A DNA stretch of 64,000 bases from Lysinibacillus fusiformis (GTDB lineage Bacteria > Bacillota > Bacilli > Bacillales_A > Planococcaceae), in assembly GCF_007362955.1 (NCBI RefSeq), contig NZ_CP041696.1, positions 124,001-188,000 of the forward strand. The letters are read 5' to 3'. The position numbers and the translations under genes are program-made. Each line of letters starts with the position of its first letter. Positions within the stretch are counted from its first letter, which is position 1. The notes below the pieces were generated by a model. The model ran no database searches. It was not told the DNA's origin and was given only the letters and a program-made list of their open reading frames with translations. Below are positions 9,618 to 18,496 of the stretch, piece after piece.

Positions 9618-11108
9618 TTATTTTTGCTTTGATACGAATGATTCATATCTTTGAATAAACGCTGATATTTGAGAACGAGTTAAAATTTGGTCAGGGTTAT
9701 AGTCACCGATTGATGTAGCTGTAGTAATCCCATTATCCATGAAAAATTGAATAGCTTCGTTTTGACTTACTGTTTTCCCATAGTAATAAGATGCCATCAG
9801 TTGTGCCAATTTACCACGTCTAATGCCTTTATCCGCTAGATCTTTAGAAGCTGTAGATTCTTCATTTGCTAGTACAGGCATTTTGTACTTTTTCGCCATG
9901 TTGTATAAACCACTTTTGTTCCATGACGATGTGTTTTTTACACTTGCTAATTCATCGTTTTGAGCGAAACGGAAGAAGATTGTTAGGAAGTGAGCTTCTG
10001 TTAATTGTGTGTTCGGTTGTAACTGTGTTTCGTATTTCTTTGTTTTTGCGTTCCATACGTTACCGTAACCACTAATTAAACCTCGGTCGATTGCCCAAAT
10101 CATATCATCTCTCCACCAAGCTGTAGTGCTGAAGTCTGCAAACTTTTTAACGTAAGCTGAGTAGTCCTGTGAAGCTAAGTAGTTTAAATAACTTGATGCT
10201 ACATACCCCTCTGTCCCGTCACTTCTTTTCACAGGATACCAAACAAAATGGTTTTTCTTCGTTGATACTTCTTCATATTCAAAAGGACCCGTAATGGTAA
10301 CAATTTCGCCTTCACGTAAAGTACCCATAGAAGGACTATCCGTAGTAGGTCTTGTCCTAAATGTTACATTCGTTGTTGCACTAACTTTTTGATTTGTTTC
10401 AAAAAAATACTTTGATTTTTTTAATGGTAAATCAAAATCATAGTTCATCGCTGAAAATTTAATATTTTCCCTGCTGTTAGAGTCATATTGAAAATGTTCG
10501 CGTGAAAAAGGCAGCTCTGTTAAGTCTATTAATTCCAATTTCTCAATAATCCGGAGAATTCTTTCTTGATAGGCATTTGCATTTCTTTCACCAGTTGCTT
10601 GGACAATTGGACTATTTACTGGCTTAGTACCGTTATAAGCCATGATAGCGAAGTACCAATGTTCCAGTACAGCTCTTTCCCCACCGTTGATGCTAGGTAA
10701 ATCCTTCCGCTTAAACATATCATCTAGAGTCTCTACACCAGCTTGAATATTATAGACAATATCGCTTTTTAGTCTATCTTGATTGTAGCCGGCTTGATTT
10801 GTAATTTGCATAATGCCAATTCCATTATCAGCCGTCACAATCGCTTCACCATTCATATCGAAATGACGCCAATTTCCACTTTCACCTTCCGCTATTGCCT
10901 TCACAATTTCAGGAGGAACATCATAAATCAGTGCTGTTTCGGTTAACAAACAGTTCATTGTGGAATAATCAGGGTTTACTTTCGATGCCGAATCATACTC
11001 ACATGTATTTGCAATATTATTAGCTAATACATGTTTATCTATATTTATAGATAGAGAGAGGGCACCAATGGCAATAACACTAATCAATGGTTTCAATATC
11101 TTTTTCAT
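9618..11108 (-). CDS. Exported lytic transglycosylase-like protein with SH3 and S-layer-homology domains
   Basis: 496 residues. A signal peptide (about 1-29), then an SLT-type domain (about 40-190) with the probable catalytic Glu in AIAEGESGNW and a GIGIMQIT segment. A bacterial SH3-like domain (about 245-310, VTFRTRPTTDSPSMGTLREGE) and S-layer-homology-like repeats follow. It should cleave peptidoglycan and stay anchored in the wall. It is the only intact gene of the 3.4-kb element B remnant, so it is either cargo or a lysis/entry function. The exact glycan cleaved is unknown. Confidence 0.75.
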   Translation of the reverse strand: MKKILKPLISVIAIGALSLSINIDKHVLANNIANTCEYDSASKVNPDYSTMNCLLTETALIYDVPPEIVKAIAEGESGNWRHFDMNGEAIVTADNGIGIMQITNQAGYNQDRLKSDIVYNIQAGVETLDDMFKRKDLPSINGGERAVLEHWYFAIMAYNGTKPVNSPIVQATGERNANAYQERILRIIEKLELIDLTELPFSREHFQYDSNSRENIKFSAMNYDFDLPLKKSKYFFETNQKVSATTNVTFRTRPTTDSPSMGTLREGEIVTITGPFEYEEVSTKKNHFVWYPVKRSDGTEGYVASSYLNYLASQDYSAYVKKFADFSTTAWWRDDMIWAIDRGLISGYGNVWNAKTKKYETQLQPNTQLTEAHFLTIFFRFAQNDELASVKNTSSWNKSGLYNMAKKYKMPVLANEESTASKDLADKGIRRGKLAQLMASYYYGKTVSQNEAIQFFMDNGITTATSIGDYNPDQILTRSQISAFIQRYESFVSKQK

Positions 11109-11393
11109 ATCTGATTATTACACTTCCTTTCATATTTTCTAAAGTTAAAAGATTCAGATATATGTTATCATAAACCCAATATTTGAGATAGGGGTAATAT
11201 TCAATATTTCTTTTATTTAACAGTATTGAGTGATAAATGATAGCCCTAACATATATTGTTTAATATTGATTTGATGAAAGGGTTGTAAATAGTGATTGTT
11301 GGATTTTCACCTTTTTGTGAAATAAGTTCTCGTGAATTACTTTCTTCATACAATTGTCCTCTCTCATATATCTAGGTTATTAAGTGGTGAATG
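11109..11393. other. Intergenic region between hydrolase and integrase relic
   Basis: AT-rich, no supported ORF. It presumably carries the promoter of the hydrolase gene. Confidence 0.4.
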
Positions 11394-12361
11394 TTATTGA
11401 TATTTTCTTCCAATCTCTCTATCTGTAAAATCAAGATAAGCCTTCATAGTCGTTTCCACTGTGGCATGATCTAAGATTCTACTCAAAGTAACAAAATCTT
11501 CATTCCCATTAATTAGATAGTATTTCGCAAAGTTGTTACGTAACAAAGTGGATGTACATTCAATCCAACACTCTTTCCTTTTCTTCTTACAGTACCCTCA
11601 AAATTCGTCACAGCTAGTGCTGTTCCTCTAGTTGTTGGGAACAGGTATAGGCTATCGCTGTATCTATCGCTGTGACTTATCCAACGCTTTAAGTCGACAG
11701 ACATTTTATGACCAAAAAACACATAGCGCTCATGACCATTTTTAGCATTTTTCACAAGAATTGATTTTGTTCTAAAATCAATATCCTCAGGCATTAGTAA
11801 GCAACATTCAGTGGCTCGTATCCCTGTATCAAGAATCAATCGTAGTTGTATCCACGTTCTATACTTATGGAAAAGCGTTACATCGCAAGCCCCTAGCATC
11901 AATTTCAATTCCTCAGGTGAAAGAAGCTCCTTCTGTTTACGCTTTGGTTTAATCTGCGCCACTATTTTCATAGGATTTTCTGAAATCTCATTCTCTACCT
12001 TCAAGAAATTGAAAAATACTTTCATATTGCGTGTGTAGTTCGCAATGGTCGTATCAGAAATAGGATTTTTATAATCTGTTTTCCTATCAGGATGGTTATC
12101 CGAAGCTGTGACAGTGTATTTCCCACGCTCTCTTAGATACTTGATGTAATGTCTAATATGACTTGATTTCACCTTTGAAGCGTCTGTGATATTAAGCTCT
12201 TGTTTCAAGTAGTTCTTAAAGAGCGTTAAAGTTTGTTCATATGACTTCAAGGTCTTTGGTGACAAATGTTTAGCGTCACAATGCAACATAAAGGAATCCA
12301 ATTGTAAGTCTAATTCAGTAATCTTACTTTCTTTTGAACGAAAAAAAAGACACCCTCTCAA
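11394..12361 (-). pseudogene. Frameshifted tyrosine recombinase of element B
   Basis: Clearly homologous to the intact integrase at 27681-28652 (shared LSPKTLKSYEQTL, TTIANY, KNG, DRYSDS). The core-binding domain and the first catalytic Arg (LDTGIRATE) read through, but one base is lost near 11557. The frame then ends early at 11513 with a nonsense tail. In the shifted frame the sequence continues as LLRNNFAKYYLINGNEDF and on through the catalytic HAT and Tyr (KAYLDF), to a stop at 11394. The enzyme is therefore inactive unless the frame is recoded. It lies next to a spo0A tail copy in the same arrangement as its intact relative. Confidence 0.85.
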
Positions 12362-12399
12362 TTTTGATTTTCTAGGAAACCAATAAATGAAGGCGTGTC
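12349..12399 (-). terminator. Terminator-like hairpin at the start of the element B integrase
   Basis: Minus-strand arms GACACGCC and GGGTGTC, with a long loop, followed by 8 T. It occupies the same position (between spo0A tail and integrase) as the 28660-28701 terminator in element A. The long loop makes termination uncertain. Confidence 0.4.
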
Positions 12400-12477
12400 A
12401 AAATTCACACGTTTGTATTTAGTTAATTATAGGTTTTAAAAAGTAGATAACTACTGTAAACGTTTATATACCAAAGA

Positions 12478-12633
12478 TTAGCTTGCCATCATATCGATGC
12501 GAATCTTGTCCGCTATCATGGCGATAAATTCACTATTTGTCGGTTTCGACTTTAAATGATGGACCGTATAACCGAACATTGACGAAATGGATTCATAATT
12601 GCCACGATTCCAAGCAACTTCAATGGCATGACG
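12478..12633 (-). repeat. Direct repeat of the spo0A 3' end (junction of elements A and B)
   Basis: 156 bp identical to 28791-28946, exactly the last 51 codons of spo0A plus stop. Identity stops abruptly at both ends. It represents the att site on the far side of the 16.3-kb element A. An ORF running in from 12672 ([14 protein letters not shown], then the Spo0A tail, 64 residues) has only a weak GAAGG ribosome site and is probably not a gene. Confidence 0.92.
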
Positions 12634-12636
12634 CTT

Positions 12637-12675
12637 TAGATAACTTTTATATAGCGAAAGTTTACCGGTCATTCT
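12637..12675. promoter_or_regulatory. Candidate integrase/Xis arm sites, left end of element A
   Basis: The 22-bp segment at 12637-12658 recurs inverted at 28709-28730 with 20 of 22 matches. TTTACCGGTCATTCT at 12661-12675 recurs in direct orientation at 28738-28752. Both pairs sit just inside the two att copies, as expected of recombination-protein sites. Role inferred. Confidence 0.5.
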
Positions 12676-12748
12676 ACCGGAAGCCTTCGCAGTTTTACAC
12701 GACTTAGATTTACCGATAATATTACACTAGATTAGATAGGAAGTAAAC

Positions 12749-13024
12749 TTAAAATGGGTCGTTATTTACTATAGTATTAATACGTGCTAAAACTCGCTGT
12801 CTCTCCATATATTCAATTAAAGCACGAATCCCATATTTAACGTTATTAGTCTCCTCAATAGTCCGAATCATCACATAATACGCTTCAGCTTCAATTGGCG
12901 TAAAGTAATTATTTCCTCTGCGATTCAGAGCAAAGCCCTGAATTGACAAACGTACATCTTTCAAATGATTTTGAATAGTACGCTCACTAACCCCAGTTTT
13001 TTCACTCATAGCTTTTGTATTCAT
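12749..13024 (-). CDS. Small helix-turn-helix protein; candidate recombination directionality factor
   Basis: 91 residues, with an N-terminal helix-turn-helix (MSEKTGVSERTIQNHLKDV) and a helical C-terminus. The ribosome site is GGAGAG. Directly upstream is a perfect 14-bp palindrome centred on ACCGGT, the same core found beside both att copies. In a circularised element this gene would read towards the integrase. Excisionase function is an inference; a plain repressor is the alternative. Confidence 0.6.
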   Translation of the reverse strand: MNTKAMSEKTGVSERTIQNHLKDVRLSIQGFALNRRGNNYFTPIEAEAYYVMIRTIEETNNVKYGIRALIEYMERQRVLARINTIVNNDPF

Positions 13025-13037
13025 TTTCTCTCCAATT

Positions 13038-13051
13038 CTAACACCGGTGTT
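13038..13051. promoter_or_regulatory. Palindromic operator TAACACCGGTGTTA
   Basis: A perfect 14-bp palindrome 14 bp upstream of the small HTH gene; a second CACCGGTAA lies near 13084. The position suggests autoregulation. Confidence 0.55.
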
Positions 13052-13141
13052 ACATTTTAATTGCGCTGAAATTAGAGTACATCACCGGTAAATAAAAAAC
13101 TAGTGGTAATATAAGGTAAACCCTTGAGGCTCTAAGGCTCA

Positions 13142-13348
13142 TGCGTCATTTCTGCGTCAATCTCCACAACTATTATTACTTAATAATTGGACAAATACCA
13201 CTACACTAAGCTTCCTGTATAATATTTGACTTATTATATTTGCGTTAGTTTTGCGTTGGTTTCTATTTATATAGGAAGAAACTCGAATTGGACGATTCCA
13301 CCCGCACAACTACCCTACTTTGCGAATGTCGATGCGTTAGAATTGCGT
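13142..13348. repeat. Three TGCGT-N6-TGCGT motifs (iteron-like)
   Basis: Found at 13142-13157, 13241-13256 and 13333-13348, each with half-sites exactly 11 bp apart (one helical turn). They lie in the 486-bp gene-free stretch 13025-13510, which otherwise has no supported ORF. Candidates for initiator or regulator binding. Confidence 0.55.
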
Positions 13349-13510
13349 CTGACAGCGCAGAATACCGCAGTTTGCGATTGACTACCCGAGTTTGAAAAAT
13401 TGTAGCGAAATTTTTACGAGGTCAAAGTGATTTTTTGATATGGCGAATATTATTCTGAATTCATAAACCTAATATTTAACTAAAGCCCTTGTTAGCTTAA
13501 GTACATTAGT

Positions 13511-13798
13511 TCACAAAGACTCTTTATAAGTAACAAGAAAAGGTGCCAACAAAGAACCAATTATAAAAATAAAAATAGCTATGCCAAGTGTCACAAGACC
13601 ATTGCTAAAAGGGGACAGAAAATAACCGAAGGTGAGCATTGGAAGAATAGTAAAAGAGACAAAAATTAATCTGCTTGGTACTGTTATCTTATGTGTTGTA
13701 TCGCATTCGTTACATTTAATAGGTTTATAATTCCGCCAAAAGGATTTATAGATTTCACTCCAACTAAAATGTGCATTGCATTTCTCGCATTTTTGCAA
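13511..13798 (-). CDS. CXXC-X20-CXXC zinc-ribbon membrane protein
   Basis: 95 residues. The N-terminus has Cys4-X2-Cys7, then exactly 20 residues, then Cys28-X2-Cys31, the pattern of the TIGR04104 (cxxc_20_cxxc) family. Two membrane helices follow (about 45-62 and 67-88). The zinc ribbon should lie in the cytoplasm. Function unknown; cargo of element A. Confidence 0.7.
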   Translation of the reverse strand: MQKCEKCNAHFSWSEIYKSFWRNYKPIKCNECDTTHKITVPSRLIFVSFTILPMLTFGYFLSPFSNGLVTLGIAIFIFIIGSLLAPFLVTYKESL

Positions 13799-13860
13799 AG
13801 CTAATCACCCCCATTATAATTTCTAAATTTTCTAAGGCGTTGATTTATTAACCTGCACCG

Positions 13861-14010
13861 TTACTTTAATAAAACGACTCCCCAGTAAAGAAAACTCATA
13901 GTAAGAAAAACAAACGCAAATGTAGTTATTGCTTTTGGTAATTTACGATAAAAGTATATTAATGCTAATCCTATGAGTATGTGAATGAAAGCAAAAAGAA
14001 TAAAACTCAT
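13861..14010 (-). CDS. Small membrane protein, 49 residues
   Basis: MSFILFAFIHILIGLAL start, two hydrophobic helices separated by YRKLPK. An AGGTGAGG ribosome site lies 3 bp from the ATG. No family recognised. It precedes the zinc-ribbon gene on the same strand and may be cotranscribed. Confidence 0.55.
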   Translation of the reverse strand: MSFILFAFIHILIGLALIYFYRKLPKAITTFAFVFLTMSFLYWGVVLLK

Positions 14011-14210
14011 TTACCTCACCTCTTACCTAAATTGTACCATTATCTGCAATGGAAAATAATCCATTCTTTCACTAACCGTTAGTTGAATAGTAACAATATT
14101 TTAGAAAAACATCCATTATTTTTCAAAACGAAAAAAAGTTGTGCGTAAGGTTCGATGGTCAGTCGCGCCATATCGGAGTGTGTCCTTTGGGGGTCACGCA
14201 CTTTCAACGC

Positions 14211-14260
14211 AAAAAAAAAAGAAGCGACCAACAACGAAGTTTAATTCGTTCATTGATCGC
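14211..14260 (-). terminator. Terminator of the second recombinase gene
   Basis: Minus-strand imperfect hairpin of about 15 bp (GCGATCAATGAACGAA / TTCGTTGTTGGTCGC) followed by 10 or more T. Confidence 0.85.
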
Positions 14261-14265
14261 ATTTA

Positions 14266-14850
14266 TTAAAAGAATGAAACGTTTTTAATACTTTGTTTAA
14301 TTCGCTCGTCAGTCATTCCGATGTAACGAAGCGTTGTCTTTTGCGAACTATGATTAAAGATTTCCATTAGCGTTGCGATGTCGTTAGTCGCGTTGTAATA
14401 AGTGTAACCAAACGTTTTACGCATAGTATGTGAGCCGACTGAATGATTGCCGATTTGATCGCCAGCATCAGTAATAATACGATAAGCTTGCGTCGTGCTA
14501 ATATGTGCGTCGCCTTTGCGTGATGGGAATAAGTACGTTGTTCCTAGAGGCAAAGTATCGATATAGTCCGCAATATCAACCATCAGCTGATCGAGGTGTA
14601 CAGTACGCTCCTTCTTCGTCTTTCCTTCTCGAATCTTAAACGATGACTTCCCCTTTACTTGTTCGACTTTAAGCGCAACTAAATCACCGCACCTTAAACC
14701 GGTAGATATGCCGAGCTTGAAAAGAAGTTGATTGCGTAATCCAAATTCCTTCGTCCTGCCTAACGCTTCTAACATCTCGCTTATTTCTTCCTTTGATTTC
14801 AACGGTTGTACATCGATTAACATGCCTTTTTTCTCGTTAGGATTAGCCAT
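14266..14850 (-). CDS. Short phage-type tyrosine recombinase
   Basis: 194 residues from the ATG at 14850 (GGGGCG upstream); a longer reading to 14979 is less likely. It is essentially a catalytic domain: Arg in STGLRCGDL, Lys in the EGKTKKERTVHL beta-turn, HTMRKTF, His in IFNHSSQKTT, and the Tyr in LRYIGM. All catalytic residues are visible. The N-terminal core-binding domain is minimal. It is distinct from the element's own integrase at the spo0A end. Such short recombinases are common in Bacillus phages. Confidence 0.8.
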   Translation of the reverse strand: MANPNEKKGMLIDVQPLKSKEEISEMLEALGRTKEFGLRNQLLFKLGISTGLRCGDLVALKVEQVKGKSSFKIREGKTKKERTVHLDQLMVDIADYIDTLPLGTTYLFPSRKGDAHISTTQAYRIITDAGDQIGNHSVGSHTMRKTFGYTYYNATNDIATLMEIFNHSSQKTTLRYIGMTDERIKQSIKNVSFF

Positions 14851-15273
14851 AATTACGCCCCTTTTGAATGTATCCTTTTTATCATTATATCTAAAATAGC
14901 ATACATTCGTTAGATGCACAATTATTAAATAGCTATTTAACAGCGTTTTATATGTATCCTTTTCATAAAAAGCATACATTCATTCCCGCGGATTATGTGC
15001 GATCTTTCTGCGTCAAAACAGCGTTAATTTGAACCCCATGAGTTTCGAAGTGCTCCGTCCAATCTAGCGTTCTCCCCGATACATTACCGTGTATTACCTA
15101 TGTAAACCGCGCTAAATCGCTACTTTTACGCCTTCAAAGTGTTTGACCCACGTGTCCAAAAACGACGTCTCCCCGATAAATCTATCGTCCAAAACGTTGC
15201 TAAAAGGGGCAAAATGTAACATTAAAATGCGTTAATATGAACGTTTATCCCAAGTTTAGAATTGCCACTCACG
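14851..15273. other. Gene-poor stretch with two related coding-like fragments
   Basis: On the minus strand, 15112-15222 reads as a 36-residue ORF containing FLDTWVKHFEGVKVA, and 15000-15100 contains, in another frame, LDWTEHFETHGVQINA. The two look like copies of one decayed segment. Neither has a ribosome site. The promoter of the short recombinase gene probably lies near 14880-14960. Confidence 0.4.
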
Positions 15274-15627
15274 CTAATTGCTAAGTCCAAGCGCCATTCG
15301 TAGATAGGCTGCATCGCCTAAAATTTCGGATGCACTAACGCGTCGTCTATCTGAAAGTTTGCGATATTCTCTACGGTAATGCTCCGACCTTAATTCATGC
15401 TGTCGCTCTAACTCGTATTCAAAAATATAGTCATAAACTTTCCAGCGATACAGCGTCATACGCGTGATTCCTAGTGCATCCGCCATCTGTTGTTGCGTGA
15501 GTTTCCCGTAATGCTCTACGTCTAACTTTATCGCCAATACCTTCGTCATATTCCCTTTTAACTCTCGTTTCAATCGGTCCATTTCCGCATCTTTTATTTC
15601 AAAAGGTTTAATGCTGATTCGCACCAT
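15274..15627 (-). CDS. phBC6A51-like helix-turn-helix phage protein
   Basis: 117 residues from the ATG at 15627 (AGGAG, 7-bp spacing). The centre (LTQQQMADALGITRMTLYRWK) is a clear helix-turn-helix; the flanks are charged and helical. It resembles the phBC6A51-type HTH proteins of Bacillus prophages, which sit near terminase genes. Here no terminase is present. DNA-binding regulator or orphan packaging protein. Confidence 0.6.
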   Translation of the reverse strand: MVRISIKPFEIKDAEMDRLKRELKGNMTKVLAIKLDVEHYGKLTQQQMADALGITRMTLYRWKVYDYIFEYELERQHELRSEHYRREYRKLSDRRRVSASEILGDAAYLRMALGLSN

Positions 15628-15687
15628 CTTATCACTCCTCATAAAAAAATAGGCAAGCACGCTATAAAAGCCATGCCTGCCGTTTGT

Positions 15688-15774
15688 TTACTTGACGGAA
15701 ATGCCGTTAGGATTAACTGGCAACCGCATACGCTCCGCATTATTGTTGTATGATATCCAAAACTCTACGCTCAT
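15688..15774 (-). pseudogene. N-terminal stub of an XkdP-like tail protein
   Basis: 28 residues (MSVEFWISYNNNAERMRLPV and then NPNGISVK) and a stop. The ATGA overlaps the stop of the tape measure gene. In PBSX-like phages the gene after the tape measure is a LysM tail protein with this type of N-terminus. Only the first 28 residues remain, so the tail module appears deleted at this point. Family assignment is by resemblance. Confidence 0.55.
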
Positions 15775-18494
15775 GCCGTCGCCCCACGTCTCTCTAGTAT
15801 TTTAGTTACAAGTCCGTCTGCAATCCGGTTAATATCCGCATCTTCATGTACTATGATTTGGTCCGCTAATTTCGCAATTGAAACGCTTGGGGCGCTACCT
15901 TGCGTCGGATTAGCGTTACCATTATTAGACGTAGTATTATTAATCGTATTATTCGTAATAGACTGCGCTGACCCTGCGTATTTAAAGTCAGATACGCCAG
16001 CACCCCGCATCTCTCCGCCCATAATCGCGTCATACTGGTCAGCTTCGAATCGGTTTAATACGCGTTCTCCAACGTGCAAGGTTGCGAGATAATTGTCGAA
16101 GGGAATACGTCCAATACCGTTGAAGTGGGAACCGTCTTTCTTGCCTCCGCCAAATATATTAGTTGCAAAGTTCATTGCGCCACTTCCAATTTTCCCTACC
16201 CAATCCGGAATCTTAACGCTACCTAACATAGATACGAAATCCTTAACGTGCCCATATGCTGTCGATATCCAACCGCTTAGAGTCTCGAACCAACCTTGTA
16301 CGGTCGCTAATGCACCTGAAAATATATCAAACGCATTTTTGACGCCATTTAAGATAAATTCGACCAACGGCGCTAAGACGTTATCCCACAAGAATTTAAT
16401 TACGCCGGAAAGCCATTCGAACCCTGCAGCTAATGCGCCAAGAATCGGCTGTGCAACCGACCATAAAGTGGAGAATAGTTGTACTAAGAACGAAATGGCT
16501 GGCGCAATCACGTTATTAAATACGATTACAGCGATATCTCCGATAATTTGAAGGATGTTCCAAAGACCGCTTAGGTACGGTTCAATAATCGACCAAGCAT
16601 TCGTAATAATCGAAGATACTGTTGTGAAGGCTTGCGAAAATGCTTCTTTTAGCCGCTCAAATCCAGGCTGTAATTGCGTTATTTTTTCGGAAATGTACTC
16701 TTTGACCTCGCCGAATTTGGTTTTAACGTTGGATATAAATGCTGATATATTAGATTTCATAGTGCTTACGAAACCGCCTACCTTCGCAGCCGTATCAGGC
16801 GAGAATCCTAACGCAGTTACCAAATCCTTCGAACCACCACCAAGCAACATCTTACCTACACCGCTGATTACGTTTTTAACCTTATCGAATGCTGATTTTA
16901 GACTATATCCGAATTTACGAATAGTATCTACCTGCACTTTCGAGAATCCAGCACTTTCTAATACGTCCATAGATGCCTTATGCTCGCCATTAAAGATGTG
17001 CGTGATACTTTTAAAAGCGCCTTTCACTTTATCGAACGCATTTTTTAGAGAGTACGAGAACTTTATAACTAGTCTAATTTGTTCTTCACTAAGTCCGGCT
17101 TTTTCGAGAATATTTCTAGCTCCACCGTACCCACTTAACCCTTCGTTAAATATTTTTACGACTGCTTTAAATGCGCTGCCAATACTGTCGATAGTATTTC
17201 TAAACGATTCACTTTTGTCATAAAGCGTTTTAAATCCGAAGATAATGCCAGTTATTGCTCCTGCGACTAATCCGATTGGACTTGTGATAAATAAGAACGC
17301 AGCACCGACTAATTTGACGGTTCCTATGATAGCGAAAATACCCCCCACCACTGATACAAACGTTCCTATTACCTTTGCTACTTTGGTGACTACCGGCGAT
17401 ATCGACTCCCAAACTTTGTACACTGACTTAACCGCGCTAAATACTCTCGATAAACCGTTGGCGGTTTTTTGTACGAAGCTAAGCGCCTTGCTTTCAAGTT
17501 TCTCAAAGGTTTTTGAGTTAACGAAGCCGATAAACTGATTGAATAGCGGTTCAAACACTCTCTTAGCGCTACTCTTAAATAACGTCATAGCCTGCGAGAA
17601 CGTCATAGGCATGTTTCCGAATTTCTCCTCTATTTCCTCGGCTGCGTTGAATAAGGATCGCTTGATTAAATCCGAAGTAATCGTACCTTCCGAACTCATT
17701 TCCTTTAACGCTCCCATACTGACGCCTGCCGTCTTAGAGATTGCTTGCGCTAATAATGGGGCGTTTTCCATAATGGATCGGAATTCATCGCCTTGTAACT
17801 TACCGGCTGCCATCGCTTGTGTTAATTGATACATACCCGATTCCATTTCCTGCGCTCCCGCACCGCTGACAGCAAAGGACTTAGTCATTAACTCCGTAAA
17901 CTTAATAGCTTCGTTGTTACTTGAAAACGCATCTTTTGCGAGAAGGTTCAATTTCGCTACACTAGACGCCATGACATCGTATGATGATCGACTTCGTTGG
18001 GATGCTTTGAATATCTTGTCTTGTAATTGCGCCTGTGTTTGCAAACCATCATTAACGTTCGCTAATCGAGCGCTTATATTAGAGTAAGAATCTGCCGCAT
18101 CTGTAAAGTTACCGAATCCACTCGCTAGTCCTTGCGCTGACAGGTATGCTGCGCCAATTCCTAATAACTGCGATTTCAAGCCATTTACCGCTGACGACTG
18201 CGATTGAATACTGCTTGTCATCCGACTAGCTGCGGAGCTGTATCGATTAATATGCGTAACATTGTTAATAACCGCGCTAGTATTCGAATTTACGATGTTT
18301 GTGTTACGGTTAATCGTGTTAGACGTGTTATTAATCACGCTAGAAGTACGTTGCTGAGCGCTATTCATCGTACTTGTCGCACGCTCGACCTGTCTCATTA
18401 CGTTATTTAGCTGTTGCATTTGACGCGTAATGTTGCGAATTTTGCCGGAAATTCGATCCTCTAAGCTAAAGACCGCCTTTAAGTCATATGCCAT
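15771..18494 (-). CDS. Phage tail tape measure protein
   Basis: 907 residues. N-terminal coiled coil rich in Asn/Ser/Thr; the conserved tape measure domain about 140-310 (GAGAQEMESGMYQLTQAMAA, KLQGDEFRSIMENAPLLAQA). Hydrophobic helices occupy about 365-430. Three related 60-residue repeats follow (GYGGARNILEKAGLSEEQI, HKASMDVLESAGFSKVQV, KDLVTALGFSPDTAAKV). The C-terminus (IPFDNYLATLHVGERVL) is also typical. It would set tail length and help DNA entry. No other complete structural gene is present in the element, which is very unusual. Confidence 0.9.
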   Translation of the reverse strand: MAYDLKAVFSLEDRISGKIRNITRQMQQLNNVMRQVERATSTMNSAQQRTSSVINNTSNTINRNTNIVNSNTSAVINNVTHINRYSSAASRMTSSIQSQSSAVNGLKSQLLGIGAAYLSAQGLASGFGNFTDAADSYSNISARLANVNDGLQTQAQLQDKIFKASQRSRSSYDVMASSVAKLNLLAKDAFSSNNEAIKFTELMTKSFAVSGAGAQEMESGMYQLTQAMAAGKLQGDEFRSIMENAPLLAQAISKTAGVSMGALKEMSSEGTITSDLIKRSLFNAAEEIEEKFGNMPMTFSQAMTLFKSSAKRVFEPLFNQFIGFVNSKTFEKLESKALSFVQKTANGLSRVFSAVKSVYKVWESISPVVTKVAKVIGTFVSVVGGIFAIIGTVKLVGAAFLFITSPIGLVAGAITGIIFGFKTLYDKSESFRNTIDSIGSAFKAVVKIFNEGLSGYGGARNILEKAGLSEEQIRLVIKFSYSLKNAFDKVKGAFKSITHIFNGEHKASMDVLESAGFSKVQVDTIRKFGYSLKSAFDKVKNVISGVGKMLLGGGSKDLVTALGFSPDTAAKVGGFVSTMKSNISAFISNVKTKFGEVKEYISEKITQLQPGFERLKEAFSQAFTTVSSIITNAWSIIEPYLSGLWNILQIIGDIAVIVFNNVIAPAISFLVQLFSTLWSVAQPILGALAAGFEWLSGVIKFLWDNVLAPLVEFILNGVKNAFDIFSGALATVQGWFETLSGWISTAYGHVKDFVSMLGSVKIPDWVGKIGSGAMNFATNIFGGGKKDGSHFNGIGRIPFDNYLATLHVGERVLNRFEADQYDAIMGGEMRGAGVSDFKYAGSAQSITNNTINNTTSNNGNANPTQGSAPSVSIAKLADQIIVHEDADINRIADGLVTKILERRGATA

Positions 18495-18496
18495 CG

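Noticed and set aside
16093-17829. Long plus-strand open frames opposite the tape measure gene
   Set aside because: They are antisense shadows of a well-supported gene; no ribosome sites and no recognisable protein features.
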